This document shows positions 28,222-37,347 of a DNA stretch of 64,000 bases, one piece after another. Both the position numbers and the translations under genes were made by a program. Positions within the stretch are counted from its first letter, which is position 1. Every line of letters starts with the position of its first letter. The stretch is from Flavobacteriales bacterium (GTDB lineage: Bacteria > Bacteroidota > Bacteroidia > Flavobacteriales > Schleiferiaceae): positions 868,001 through 932,000 of the forward strand of contig CP051243.1 in the NCBI GenBank assembly GCA_017795025.1, written 5' to 3'. A model generated the notes under the pieces. It was not told the DNA's origin. It did not search any database and was given only the letters and a program-made list of their open reading frames with translations.

Positions 28222-29097
28222 TTATCCAAATTGAACGGAGGTCATGGTTAAGGCACCAGCAACAGGCTTATCATTAAAAATACGAAGGTCTTCTTTCGCA
28301 TCTTTTAGTCCTAGGGAGTAGATTAAAGGAATAAAGTGTTCGGTACTGGGAATGGCTAAGTCAAAGGCCTTGCCCTGTTTCCTAAAGTTGATGAGGGCTT
28401 TATCATTACCAGAAAATAACAATTCCCTCATTTTAGCCTGCGCCTCAGTCGCCCAATCGTAGGCAAACTGCTCATTTAATCGGTCCCATGCGGTGAGCCC
28501 CAGGTTATGAACCATATTACCAGAGCTGATTATCAGCACCCCACGTTCGCGTATATCACTTAAAGCTTGGGCCAGTTGGTAATGATACTCAGGACCTTTA
28601 CGATAATCAATACTTAACTGTATCACGGGGATCTTAGCTTCAGGGTATAGGTGTTTGATAACCGACCAGGTGCCATGATCGAGTCCCCATTTATGATCGA
28701 GCTTTATTTCATACTCGGCAAGTCCATCTGCAATGGCCCCAGCTAATTCTGGATCGCCCGGGGCCGGGTATTCAACTTCGTGCAGGGCTCTGGGGAAGCC
28801 GCCAAAATCGTGAATGGTCTTTGGCTTAGGCATGGCGGTTACCATTGTCCCTGCGGTTTCCCAGTGCGCAGAGATGCATACAATTGCCCTCGGTTGCGGA
28901 ATATTTTGACCCGTTTGCCGCCAAGCTTTTACAAATTCGTTCTCTTCAATTGCATTCATGGGACTACCATGACCAAGGAATAAAACGGCTTGCTTAGGAC
29001 CTTTTTTCCAATTTCTTGAACTGCTGTATAATGTTGATAGACTCATGATGCTTAAAGTGGCTAAACCGCTTAGCCTTAAAAAATTCTTGCGATTCAT
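28222..29097 (-). CDS. ygiD: Extradiol ring-cleavage dioxygenase, YgiD-like
   Basis: The product is 291 residues of the class III extradiol dioxygenase (LigB) family. Metal-binding histidines sit in FLGHGSPMNAI and ISAHWET, and the later LDHGTWSVIKHL and SSGNMVHNLG match YgiD/DODA, which cleave 3,4-dihydroxyphenylalanine in plants and some bacteria. Unlike E. coli YgiD, it has an N-terminal hydrophobic segment (FLRLSGLATLSIMSLSTLYSSS), suggesting export or anchoring. The physiological substrate here is unknown. Confidence 0.88.
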   Translation of the reverse strand: MNRKNFLRLSGLATLSIMSLSTLYSSSRNWKKGPKQAVLFLGHGSPMNAIEENEFVKAWRQTGQNIPQPRAIVCISAHWETAGTMVTAMPKPKTIHDFGGFPRALHEVEYPAPGDPELAGAIADGLAEYEIKLDHKWGLDHGTWSVIKHLYPEAKIPVIQLSIDYRKGPEYHYQLAQALSDIRERGVLIISSGNMVHNLGLTAWDRLNEQFAYDWATEAQAKMRELLFSGNDKALINFRKQGKAFDLAIPSTEHFIPLIYSLGLKDAKEDLRIFNDKPVAGALTMTSVQFG

Positions 29098-29292
29098 CTA
29101 TCAAATATAATGTTCAAACATTGATTCATGGTTTCAGAAAAGCTTTTAGCCTATTAGGCCGCTGGATAAAAATAGTATAGCCAAGGGGCTTGTTTTAAGT
29201 TTCTTGGCCTGATAATTGCTTTTAATTTAACACCAGCTGGAATCAATCAATTACAGGTCTTAACCCCACATGTTTAATTAAAATTCCAGTAT

Positions 29293-30072
29293 ATGTTTCG
29301 AAAAGTCTTTGTGTTTGCCATTGGTATAATGGTGCTCTCTTCTTGCGCAATTATTGCCCCCGGAGAAGTAGGGGTAAAGCGAACCTTAGGTAAGTTAAAA
29401 CCGAAGGTTTACCAACCAGGAGTGGTTGGCGTAAATCCCTTTGTAAGTCGAATTGTACGGGTTCCTACCCGAACCGTAAACCTCGAGGTGAGATTAAATT
29501 TACCTTCTAAAGAGGGGCTTAACGTTCTCTCCGAAATTTCAATTCTATATCACATTAATTCGCAGAAAGCTCCCGAATTAATTGAAACCGTAGGGGAGGA
29601 TTATGAAGATATTATGATCCTTAGTGTATTTCGCTCGGCTGCTGCCGATGTGTGCTCTCGCTTCTTAGCCAAGGATATGCACAGCGGACAAAGAGCAGTT
29701 ATTGAAGGGGAAATTCGATCTCATATGGATAGTCTCTTAGCGGATCGAGGTTTTGTGATTGAATCGGTGCTTTTAAAGAGTATCAGTTTGCCTCCTGGCT
29801 TATACGATGCTATCGAAACCAAATTGGAAGCTGAGCAAATTGCGCAAAGAATGGAGTTTGAACTCGAACAAGAGCGACTGGAAGCCCAGCGTAAAAAGAT
29901 TGAAGCACAAGGGGTTCGGGATGCCCAACAGATTTTAGCCGAAGGTTTAAGTATTGAGATTATTCAATGGCGCAGCTTGGAGGTTTTAGAAAAGCTCTCC
30001 GCTTCGCCCAACGCCAAGCTAATCATTACCGATGGTCAAGCCCCCGTATTGATAAACCCAGATTCAGAATAA
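29293..30072 (+). CDS. Prohibitin/SPFH-family lipoprotein
   Basis: The product is 259 residues. An N-terminal lipobox (IGIMVLSSC, Cys18) precedes the SPFH/prohibitin domain: APGEVGVKRTLGKL, VPTRTVNLEVRLNLPSKEGLNVLSEISILYHI, then the coiled coil KLEAEQIAQRMEFELEQERLEAQRKKIEAQGVRDAQQILAEGLS. Prohibitins form ring or cage assemblies on membranes. Lipid anchoring instead of a transmembrane helix places this one in the periplasm or on the outer membrane. A strong terminator follows. Confidence 0.9.
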   Translation: MFRKVFVFAIGIMVLSSCAIIAPGEVGVKRTLGKLKPKVYQPGVVGVNPFVSRIVRVPTRTVNLEVRLNLPSKEGLNVLSEISILYHINSQKAPELIETVGEDYEDIMILSVFRSAAADVCSRFLAKDMHSGQRAVIEGEIRSHMDSLLADRGFVIESVLLKSISLPPGLYDAIETKLEAEQIAQRMEFELEQERLEAQRKKIEAQGVRDAQQILAEGLSIEIIQWRSLEVLEKLSASPNAKLIITDGQAPVLINPDSE

Positions 30073-30116
30073 AAGAAAGGGCCCTAAATTGATTTTTAGG
30101 GCCCTTTAATTTTTTA
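30073..30116. terminator. Bidirectional rho-independent terminator
   Basis: A perfect 13-base inverted repeat (AAAGGGCCCTAAA / TTTAGGGCCCTTT) with a six-base loop and T/A flanks serves both the SPFH gene and the convergent T9SS gene. Confidence 0.9.
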
Positions 30117-30128
30117 GAGAAAAGCGGA

Positions 30129-30893
30129 TTACAGTTTCAAAAAGCGCTCTTCTATTTTCTGACCGTTTTCGGTAGTTCCAGTAAGAATGTAAATACCACT
30201 TGGGAGCTCAGCTAAACGGAGCTCTGCTTTTTCGGCATTCGGTTTTTCACTTAAAATCATTTGACCAGCCTGGTTCCAAACTTGAAGGTTGTTGATGTTT
30301 TCAGAAGCAGTGATAGTGGCTAAGTCATTAACTTGAGTAGGGAAAAAGCTCCAGTCAATGCTTTGCAATTCCTCTTCCGAAAGTAAGGCCGAACCGGTAT
30401 TTCCTACCACGATTTGGGGCTGGTTGGTTTCGAAGGCGGTGCTTTTTACCACTAATTCTAAATTGGCTTTCAATTCTAATAAAATCCAACCGTAGAAATA
30501 GTTGTTGTTAGAACCGGCCACACGAACACCGATATAGAATTCATTTCCACCAGCAATATCTTTATTGGCTGCTGAGGCAATGTTGGCATTAGAGGCTAAC
30601 CAGTTTTTTCCGGCGTTCACTAATTTTCCGATAAACAAATTTTCGGTGTAGTTGCCACTGGCCTGACCAGCAAACTGCACATTAGCACCAGTAACGCTAA
30701 TAACATAATCGCTTGCACCACTTCCGCTGCTGCTAAAGGTGATATCATCATTCATGTCACCGTCGAGGTCGAAGGATAAGGTGGCTCCAAAAGCCATGGT
30801 TAAATCGGGAGCGAAATCGTTATAAACAACGGTCGCATTTAAAGTGGGCATCACAAGCCCGATAGCTAAAGCAAGAGTAAAAAGCTTTTTCAT
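30129..30893 (-). CDS. T9SS type A sorting-domain protein
   Basis: The product is 254 residues with signal peptide MKKLFTLALAIGLVMPTLNA. The N-terminal part is beta-rich (TLSFDLDGDMNDDITFSSS) and looks like a short, single-domain secreted protein of the PEP-CTERM or LamG type. The C-terminus is a T9SS sorting domain (WSFFPTQVNDLATI, LQVWNQAGQMIL, LPSGIYILTG, ERFLKL). The usual PNP is replaced by PTQ. Function unknown. Confidence 0.82.
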   Translation of the reverse strand: MKKLFTLALAIGLVMPTLNATVVYNDFAPDLTMAFGATLSFDLDGDMNDDITFSSSGSGASDYVISVTGANVQFAGQASGNYTENLFIGKLVNAGKNWLASNANIASAANKDIAGGNEFYIGVRVAGSNNNYFYGWILLELKANLELVVKSTAFETNQPQIVVGNTGSALLSEEELQSIDWSFFPTQVNDLATITASENINNLQVWNQAGQMILSEKPNAEKAELRLAELPSGIYILTGTTENGQKIEERFLKL

Positions 30894-30980
30894 TTTATAG
30901 GATTCAAAATTAAGCTTCGAAAATACCGATAATTAGCCAGTCATACTACTCATGCCAAGGCATTTATGAACAGTCTATTA

Positions 30981-31571
30981 CTAATTGCGGAAATCGCTTA
31001 ATTCCCTTTCCTCCCAGTTGTCTAATGGGAAGCCATAATACTTTAAGAGTCTTATAAAAGCTTTGTAACGATCTATCTTCTGGTAATTGTTGATATGCTC
31101 TCGATCGTAAGTTATTTGCACCGCCAGTTGATTGAAATATTCTTGCCGTCCTTTTGGGAGGGAGAACGTGTCTACCTCCGATTGATAGCAGCGGTAAAAA
31201 CCAGGTTCAAATGTCAATAAGCCTAAGTTATAGGTTGTTCCACCTCCAAAGTGTGGACATTCAATAAGCATAGTATCTTCGGCTCTTATCAATACCCAAA
31301 CAAAGTCGTTGTACACCACGGAGCCTCTAAGCCTGTAGGTTTTGGTCGAATCATGGTAAAAGCTAGACTTATAGATATTGGGATTTCCGCAAGGACTTAA
31401 ATCAGCTTTCCAAGAGGCATAACTTAATTTATAAGTCTCGCAAAACCTTTGATAATCTACCGGTCCATTTTCATCAATTAATTGAAAGTGGGCATAGACC
31501 GTAAAGGAAGGCTGCGCCACGGCCTTAATGTTGCATAAAAGTGATACTAATAAGATTAATTTCCATTTCAT
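30981..31571 (-). CDS. Hypothetical secreted protein
   Basis: The product is 196 residues with signal peptide MKWKLILLVSLLCNIKAVAQ. The mature domain is rich in aromatic residues and contains two Cys pairs (ETYKLSYASWKADLSPCGNPN, IECPHFGGG, FYRCYQSE). No family is recognised. It starts eight bases after the stop of the vWA gene, so the two probably form an operon. Confidence 0.65.
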   Translation of the reverse strand: MKWKLILLVSLLCNIKAVAQPSFTVYAHFQLIDENGPVDYQRFCETYKLSYASWKADLSPCGNPNIYKSSFYHDSTKTYRLRGSVVYNDFVWVLIRAEDTMLIECPHFGGGTTYNLGLLTFEPGFYRCYQSEVDTFSLPKGRQEYFNQLAVQITYDREHINNYQKIDRYKAFIRLLKYYGFPLDNWEERELSDFRN

Positions 31572-31579
31572 GCTTAAAG

Positions 31580-32743
31580 CTAAGGCTTAAGAATCAACTT
31601 GCGCTGATCAAACTGCTTGCCTTGATATACTGCCCTAATCACATAAACCCCAGGGCTTTGGTCCCTAAGGTCTACCCTCAATTCGAGGGTTTCGGATTTA
31701 TAGGAGCGCACCAGGGAACCCGATTGATTGTAAATACTCACTTCTAATTCCTTGGCCTCATAAAAGCGGAGATTGGATAGGCCGGTACTAGGATTTGGGT
31801 ATATAGACTCAATTATGGGGGTTTGGTCGGAATACTTGCTTTCCCCAGCACCTTGAAGTTTTCGAAGACCAGGGTGAATAATAATGGGGTAGAAGTTCAT
31901 ACGAACCTTATCACGACGGCTTAAACGAACTATATCTCGAAGGGTGTAGGTGGTTTTTTCGTCTTCATGACTGGCTGCATCGCCAATCAAAATTATCATT
32001 CGCTTGCTACGGGATTTGAAAAAACCTTCTTCCATAGCGCGATGCAATCCATCGTACACAGATTCGCGGGTATCGCCACCATTGCTGTGCTTGAGGCTGT
32101 CTAAATAAGGCGTAATTCCCTCGTGGTTTGTGCCAAATTCCAGGTAATTATACCAGCCCAAGGTATCCTGATGTTTATCCGCATAAGTTGCTAAGGCCAA
32201 TCGGCTATTCGGATATTTCTTTAAACCATCAAGAATATCCTTGATTCCCGACCGCACATCATCGATGTCGTCTTTCATGCTGTTAGTGCGATCTAAAACA
32301 ATCAGTAGGTCCAATTCATCCTGACCGTGCTCCTCAATTATGTCACTAATTACGGATTGAATCTCATCGCTGGCAGCCAATAACTTTAATTGGCCTTGGG
32401 TAGTAGTGGCCAAATCTCTAAACTGTTTGAGCAAGCGTGGCGCTACTGAAGCTTCTGTATAAAGGGAGGGAACATTAACCTTTAGGTTAAACTTGTTTTG
32501 ATAAACCTTTAGGATGGAATCTTCATTGGGCGGTTTAATTTCAAACTTGGAACTGTCGGCGGTTTGCAGGCCACTTAGTACTTCCCGTAAGGAATCGAAT
32601 TTGTAACCCAGTTCCTCCTGAGCCCGCAAAACATCTTGATGCTCGGCCATGGAGACCCATTCCTCTTGATCGGGATCAATTTGGCAGGCGGCAAAAATTA
32701 AGAATACAGAAAATACAGCGTAGCGAAGTAGATTGGAAGGCAT
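31580..32743 (-). CDS. Lipobox-bearing von Willebrand factor A protein with T9SS sorting domain
   Basis: The product is 387 residues. The N-terminus carries a lipobox (FLIFAAC, Cys20). A vWA domain spans about 140-290 with the MIDAS start LLIVLDRTNSMKDD and further LALATYADKHQDT and MIILIGDAASHEDEKTTYTLRDI, the metal-ion-dependent adhesion set. The C-terminal 75 residues are a T9SS type A domain (IYPNPSTGLSNLRF, YNQSGSLVRSY, SPGVYVIRA, KLILKP). Having both a lipobox and a T9SS signal is odd; see findings. The next gene downstream is in the same operon. Confidence 0.85.
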   Translation of the reverse strand: MPSNLLRYAVFSVFLIFAACQIDPDQEEWVSMAEHQDVLRAQEELGYKFDSLREVLSGLQTADSSKFEIKPPNEDSILKVYQNKFNLKVNVPSLYTEASVAPRLLKQFRDLATTTQGQLKLLAASDEIQSVISDIIEEHGQDELDLLIVLDRTNSMKDDIDDVRSGIKDILDGLKKYPNSRLALATYADKHQDTLGWYNYLEFGTNHEGITPYLDSLKHSNGGDTRESVYDGLHRAMEEGFFKSRSKRMIILIGDAASHEDEKTTYTLRDIVRLSRRDKVRMNFYPIIIHPGLRKLQGAGESKYSDQTPIIESIYPNPSTGLSNLRFYEAKELEVSIYNQSGSLVRSYKSETLELRVDLRDQSPGVYVIRAVYQGKQFDQRKLILKP

Positions 32744-32866
32744 TGTAAAATAGATTGGTTCCTAAAGTCAACGCTGCCCATTCAAGCTTTAGTATTATTC
32801 TGCTATGGATAAAATTTTAAACTAAAGAAACTCAAAGCGAGAGTCACCCGATTTTATTGCTTAGAA

Positions 32867-34483
32867 TCAGCGCTTTATGAATTTCCTTACCGCTATGCGG
32901 CCTTCCGAATCCTGAATATGAAAAAGGTAAACCCCAGGCGATAATGCGCGGATGTTCAATTGATTTTGTCCGCTGTAAAGCTTCCCATCAAGCAGGCGCT
33001 CGCCCCCTAAGTTATAAATGGTGTAATGAGCTTGTTCTTCCTTCCAGCTAATAAGAATACTTCCGTGGCTAGGATTGGGGTAAAGCTCGAATGGCAGGCT
33101 TTCAAAAGTCTGAGATTGACCAAGCAAATTACTACTGCAGGTGTAATTCAGCTGGTTCCAAAAGTCGACTAGGCTGTCGTTTTGAATTTTAAGTTTATCG
33201 ACCGCAGCGATAGGATTAGCATCGTTTAGATCGAGGCTAAAATGCAGCACCAAATCGAGGCAAAGAGTATCAGAAGGTGCTAAAGCTTGTGGATTAAAAT
33301 TGAGAAGCTGTCGTTTATCGCCGTTGTTTAGCGGTGAGCAATACCAATTTTCCTGGTCGTTAAAGGCCCAATTGCTTTTGGTGGCAAATCCCGTAGGGTC
33401 GTAGCCATCACCATTAAAAATAGAGAAGGGTCCAGATGGGCTTTCTGCCCTTAAGGGCATAGCGTTTTTCCAATGGTTTCGCATCAAGTTGTACCATTCG
33501 TTTAAGAGGAAAGGATCGGTGGTGGCCGCAGGAATGTTAAACCCACCACTGTTATTGTAATACATGCCGCCGGAGGCCTCTCCTTGCAAAACCGCAAAAC
33601 CCACGGCAGGAGGGTTTAAACCAAAGCCGTTGGCCCCTTCATCGAGCGAATCGGCATTATAGGTATAAGAGAGCTTACGTACTGAGTCCGTGCCACAGAT
33701 ATCATCAAAGGCATTGCCGAGGTCACTGTCATACCACTGACTAGCATAAACGGTATCCAAAGTTTTATTGGATCGGTTTACAATTCGGTAATTTAAAAAG
33801 ATGGCATTTCCCGCATGAGCATTTGTGGCGGCATTAAAGGCATACAGCTCAAGGTGAACTTCAATACCTAAAGGGGTTAAGCTGGATTCGGGATTATAAC
33901 GGGCATCATCATTAAAAATGCAATACAAACTTTGATCGCCTTTTATTTCAGGGAATTCCCCTGCAAGTGGCTCATAAATTTGATTACCGTTTAGATCGGC
34001 GAAGGGCGCCAATAACCAAGCTTCACCATTTGTGGTGTCACCATGAGCAGGCCAATTTAAAATCTCAGGAAAGGCCTGATATCCGCTATCCTGGTAATGA
34101 TTAATATGATGCTCAATCATGGATCGATGCATTTTCCAAACGCGATTGTAACGATTGGTAAAGGCTGTATTGTAGGTGTTGGCTTTAGGGCCATAGCGAA
34201 AGTCGGTGCTGGGATAGGAAGGGTTTCCGGCCAGATAATAGGTTTGGGTAGCGGCTAATAAGGTGTCGCCTCTTTTTGCAGCTAACCAAAGGTGACCCGT
34301 ATACATCAAACCATTTCCGGTAGGTCCCCCCACTTTTAGTAAACCCCAATTCCCATCACTTTGAAAGAGACTACCATTGGCATTTAGGGTGCATTCTAGT
34401 CCGTTTAAATCGATTTTTTCGGAAGATTGAGCAAAGCTGATTACAAGTAGGGTACTAAGAACTGAAGTAAAGATGGTTTTCAT
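32867..34483 (-). CDS. T9SS type A sorting-domain protein, large secreted
   Basis: The product is 538 residues with signal peptide MKTIFTSVLSTLLVISFAQS. The main part resembles the secreted Bacteroidota family that opens with YTGHLWLAAK and contains repeated NGD/DLNGNQIYEP calcium-loop-like segments (ADLNGNQIYEPLAGEFPEIKGDQSLYCIFND). The end is a T9SS domain (LYPNPSHGSILISW, IYNLGGERLL, SPGVYLFHI, VRKFIKR). It is probably a surface-exposed protein; ligand and activity are unknown. Confidence 0.82.
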   Translation of the reverse strand: MKTIFTSVLSTLLVISFAQSSEKIDLNGLECTLNANGSLFQSDGNWGLLKVGGPTGNGLMYTGHLWLAAKRGDTLLAATQTYYLAGNPSYPSTDFRYGPKANTYNTAFTNRYNRVWKMHRSMIEHHINHYQDSGYQAFPEILNWPAHGDTTNGEAWLLAPFADLNGNQIYEPLAGEFPEIKGDQSLYCIFNDDARYNPESSLTPLGIEVHLELYAFNAATNAHAGNAIFLNYRIVNRSNKTLDTVYASQWYDSDLGNAFDDICGTDSVRKLSYTYNADSLDEGANGFGLNPPAVGFAVLQGEASGGMYYNNSGGFNIPAATTDPFLLNEWYNLMRNHWKNAMPLRAESPSGPFSIFNGDGYDPTGFATKSNWAFNDQENWYCSPLNNGDKRQLLNFNPQALAPSDTLCLDLVLHFSLDLNDANPIAAVDKLKIQNDSLVDFWNQLNYTCSSNLLGQSQTFESLPFELYPNPSHGSILISWKEEQAHYTIYNLGGERLLDGKLYSGQNQLNIRALSPGVYLFHIQDSEGRIAVRKFIKR

Positions 34484-34596
34484 AAGGCGGCATTATGTAC
34501 CATAGTCGTTTACCTTAACAAGAGGTTGTCTAAAAACCTTTACCTTCGCAAGAAATGACACATGAAGGAGGAGAAGTCTAAGTCCTAAATAAGGGT

Positions 34597-35721
34597 TTAT
34601 TCGAGGTCTAGGTCTTTGCGGAGGCGCGCATCGAAGGCCCAAGGGAAATCCTTGAGGTTGATGGTCGTGGACATCAACAGGAACACATCGGTTTGGTTTA
34701 TCAGGCTGTCCAAATCATATTTATTGGGATCGCGCGGTGCATCTTCCCAATCATATTTTAATGCGCGTTTATTGTAATACCAAAAGAAGGGTGCCTCAAA
34801 GAACTTAGCGGCCAAGCCATTGCCATACATCTCGTAAAAGAAGCTATCGGATAGCACTAATATCCTTGGTTTTTCGCCCGAGCTCATCCGGTACTTTTGG
34901 TAAGCTAAGGCCTCTTTTCCTAAGGGATACAGCAAGTTTATAGCCTCCTCCAAATCCATCTCTACCTTACGGTAGTCCTGACTTTGATAAATGGTATCTA
35001 CTAGCATCTGAGGGGGATTTAGACTTGAGTTCTGTCTTAGATAGTGGGCGATAGAGTCCATCGCTTGATTCATGCCGTAAATGCTCCAATGGATACCCGT
35101 TTTTGGGAACAAAGGATAGCGAGATGATTTTCCAATTTGCGCATAATGGGCTTTAAAATCGATGTAAGGAATTGAGTCCTCTTTTAAGCGCTGTAACCAT
35201 TTATGGTAATTGTTCCTGCGGTTTTCACTGTTTGGCTCAAGTCCAAAAACCTCGGGGTAGGTACTCACCTTATCGGGCGCCAAAACCAAGAGGAGCACCT
35301 TTCCCTTTTCTTTTAAATAGTGATGGAAGGATTGAAGCGTTTTAAAGCGTTGTTCAATTTCAATATCGGTTTCGGGATTTAGTCCTTGCCAGGCATTTAA
35401 ATACTTCTGCCCAATTAGTTGCCCATCCTTAGCCATGGAGATGCCATCGTGAAACACTTCACCATAAATAGAGTAGTGAATTTGATTGTGTAAACGGGTT
35501 AGGTCCGGACGATAGCCAAAATTCGCTTTATGGTATTTTTCGAAGTCGTTTTGAAAATTGCCAGAAAGCCAGTTTTCGATACTCCATTGGGGAGGGGCTT
35601 CATCTGCGAAAGCGCCTTGCAAGGGCTTTACTTTAGGGAAGCCAAGCTGCTGCTGAGTTTGAATGGCTGCTACCAGCAAAAGGAGTAGGATGACGAATAT
35701 TTTAGGCCAGGCACGCTTCAA
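34597..35721 (-). CDS. AlgX/AlgJ-like (SGNH hydrolase fold) O-acetylation protein
   Basis: The product is 374 residues, anchored or exported by one N-terminal segment (IFVILLLLLVAAIQTQ). The family set includes FEKYHKANFGYRPDLTRLHNQIHYSIYGEV, VLLVLAPDKVSTYPEVF, TGIHWSIYGMNQAMDSIAHYL and ILVLSDSFFYEMYG. These match the AlgX/AlgJ group, where a catalytic Ser sits in the LVLSDSF motif and a His in HWSIYG. Such proteins transfer acetyl groups to surface polysaccharides outside the inner membrane. It overlaps the MBOAT gene by four bases and must act with it. Confidence 0.85.
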   Translation of the reverse strand: MKRAWPKIFVILLLLLVAAIQTQQQLGFPKVKPLQGAFADEAPPQWSIENWLSGNFQNDFEKYHKANFGYRPDLTRLHNQIHYSIYGEVFHDGISMAKDGQLIGQKYLNAWQGLNPETDIEIEQRFKTLQSFHHYLKEKGKVLLLVLAPDKVSTYPEVFGLEPNSENRRNNYHKWLQRLKEDSIPYIDFKAHYAQIGKSSRYPLFPKTGIHWSIYGMNQAMDSIAHYLRQNSSLNPPQMLVDTIYQSQDYRKVEMDLEEAINLLYPLGKEALAYQKYRMSSGEKPRILVLSDSFFYEMYGNGLAAKFFEAPFFWYYNKRALKYDWEDAPRDPNKYDLDSLINQTDVFLLMSTTINLKDFPWAFDARLRKDLDLE

Positions 35722-37151
35722 AACCGGAAGTAAATAAAGGGGTTAAATCCGCTACTGCTAATCCAGCTTAAGGAAAGAATAACAAAGGTCAAACTCAGCA
35801 CACTCCGCCCCAATAAGGCCGGGAAGGATTCACGACCGCCTTTAATTCGTAAGCTGGGTACTAAGGGTAAAAAGGAGAGCAGAATGGCCATGCTTAAATG
35901 AACACTTTCAAAGTTTTTAAGTCCGAGGTTTAGGTTTTGCCAGCTTCCGCTGAAAAGCAGTTGATAATAGTCGCTAATTCTCGAGAAATCCTCAATCCTA
36001 AAAAGCACCCAAGCCATCATAACTAAAAAGAAGGTGCTTGGCAGTTTGATGAAATTAGGAATTCTAAGGGCCCATGAATGATGTTTAAAGAGGCGTTCGA
36101 TAACCAATAGTAAACCATGAAGGGCGCCCCAAAGCACAAAATTCCAGGCCGCCCCATGCCACAGTCCGGAGGCGAGGAATACCACCCAAAGATTGAAATA
36201 AGTACGCCTTGGACCTTTTTGATTTCCGCCTAATGGGATGTACAGGTAATCGCGCATCCATGCCCCTAAAGTGATATGCCAACGGCGCCAAAACTCCGTA
36301 ATACTTTTAGAGGTATAAGGATGGTTAAAGTTTTCGGGAAAGTGAAACCCTAACATTCGACCCAAGCCGATTGCCATATCCGAGTAACCGCTAAAGTCGA
36401 AATAGATTTGCATGGTATAGGCGATGATGCCAATCCAAGCTTGCGGACCACTAAGCTCGCTTAAATTTCCGTCTATAAATCGATCGGCTATGCCCCCACA
36501 AGGATTAGCAATTAATACCTTCTTAGCTAGTCCCAAGGCAAAACGTTCAAAGCCCACAAAGAGATTAACCGATTTACGGCTGCGCTCCCGAATTTCCTTA
36601 GCGATACTCGAAAAACGCACGATCGGCCCGGCAATCATTTGGGGAAAAAGGAAAATGTAAAGCAGGTAATCCGTGGCTTTTTCGAGGGGTTTTACTTTTC
36701 GCCGATAAACATCAATGGAATAGGTGAGGGTTTGAAAGGTGTAAAAGGAGATCCCAATGGGCAGCAGAATATTTAAATGTAGGGCTTCGGGAAGGATACC
36801 CCAATTACGAAGCATCGCGCTAATGCTTTCTACAAAAAAACCGGTGTACTTAAAATAGAAAAGCAGACCTAGGTTAAGGAGGATAGATAAGCTTAACCAA
36901 GACTTTCGGCGACGGTCCTTGGTACTGCGATGCAAGGCATTAACCAGATGATAGTCGATATAGGTGGAGAGCAGTAAGATGAAAACGAACTTTGGCGCAC
37001 CCCAGGCGTAAAAGGCGATAGAGATAAGCAGTAATACGGGGTTCTGCCATTTTTTAGGCAGCCCAAAATACAGCAGCAAGGCGGCTGGAAGAAAAAAGAG
37101 GAGGAAGGTTATACTGCTAAAAACCAAGGCTACAAATTTGGAGCAGGGCAA
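35718..37151 (-). CDS. MBOAT-family membrane O-acyltransferase
   Basis: The product is about 477 residues with ten or so membrane helices. The first helix starts near SSITFLLFFLPAALLLYFGL; an in-frame TTG at 37127 would give a start that fits the family better than ATG 37151. Key motifs are FWRRWHITLGAWMRDYLYIPLGGN and ASGLWHGAAWNFVLWGALHG, the latter with the conserved MBOAT His. It passes acetyl groups across the membrane to the AlgX-like partner encoded next to it. No polysaccharide synthesis genes lie in this window. Confidence 0.9.
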   Translation of the reverse strand: MPCSKFVALVFSSITFLLFFLPAALLLYFGLPKKWQNPVLLLISIAFYAWGAPKFVFILLLSTYIDYHLVNALHRSTKDRRRKSWLSLSILLNLGLLFYFKYTGFFVESISAMLRNWGILPEALHLNILLPIGISFYTFQTLTYSIDVYRRKVKPLEKATDYLLYIFLFPQMIAGPIVRFSSIAKEIRERSRKSVNLFVGFERFALGLAKKVLIANPCGGIADRFIDGNLSELSGPQAWIGIIAYTMQIYFDFSGYSDMAIGLGRMLGFHFPENFNHPYTSKSITEFWRRWHITLGAWMRDYLYIPLGGNQKGPRRTYFNLWVVFLASGLWHGAAWNFVLWGALHGLLLVIERLFKHHSWALRIPNFIKLPSTFFLVMMAWVLFRIEDFSRISDYYQLLFSGSWQNLNLGLKNFESVHLSMAILLSFLPLVPSLRIKGGRESFPALLGRSVLSLTFVILSLSWISSSGFNPFIYFRF

Positions 37152-37288
37152 AACTACTAAAGCCCTTTGCTTTCTATTTATTTAAGGCATCACAATTACG
37201 GGGATTAGTAAAAAAAATAATGATGATTAATGCCTCCGCATTGATAGGTAAAAGACTTTCCGAATTTTTAAAAGGCCGCTTTTATCCG

Positions 37289-37296
37289 TAACTTTG
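37289..37296 (+). promoter_or_regulatory. Predicted -7 promoter element of the PAS/GAF gene
   Basis: TAACTTTG matches TAnnTTTG exactly and lies 51 bases before the ATG at 37348. No -33 TTG is visible at normal spacing. Confidence 0.35.
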
Positions 37297-37347
37297 AGAG
37301 TAGTTGTAGTTGTCGCGTAAAGGGGGGGCGCGAGGAAAAAGTTTAAG

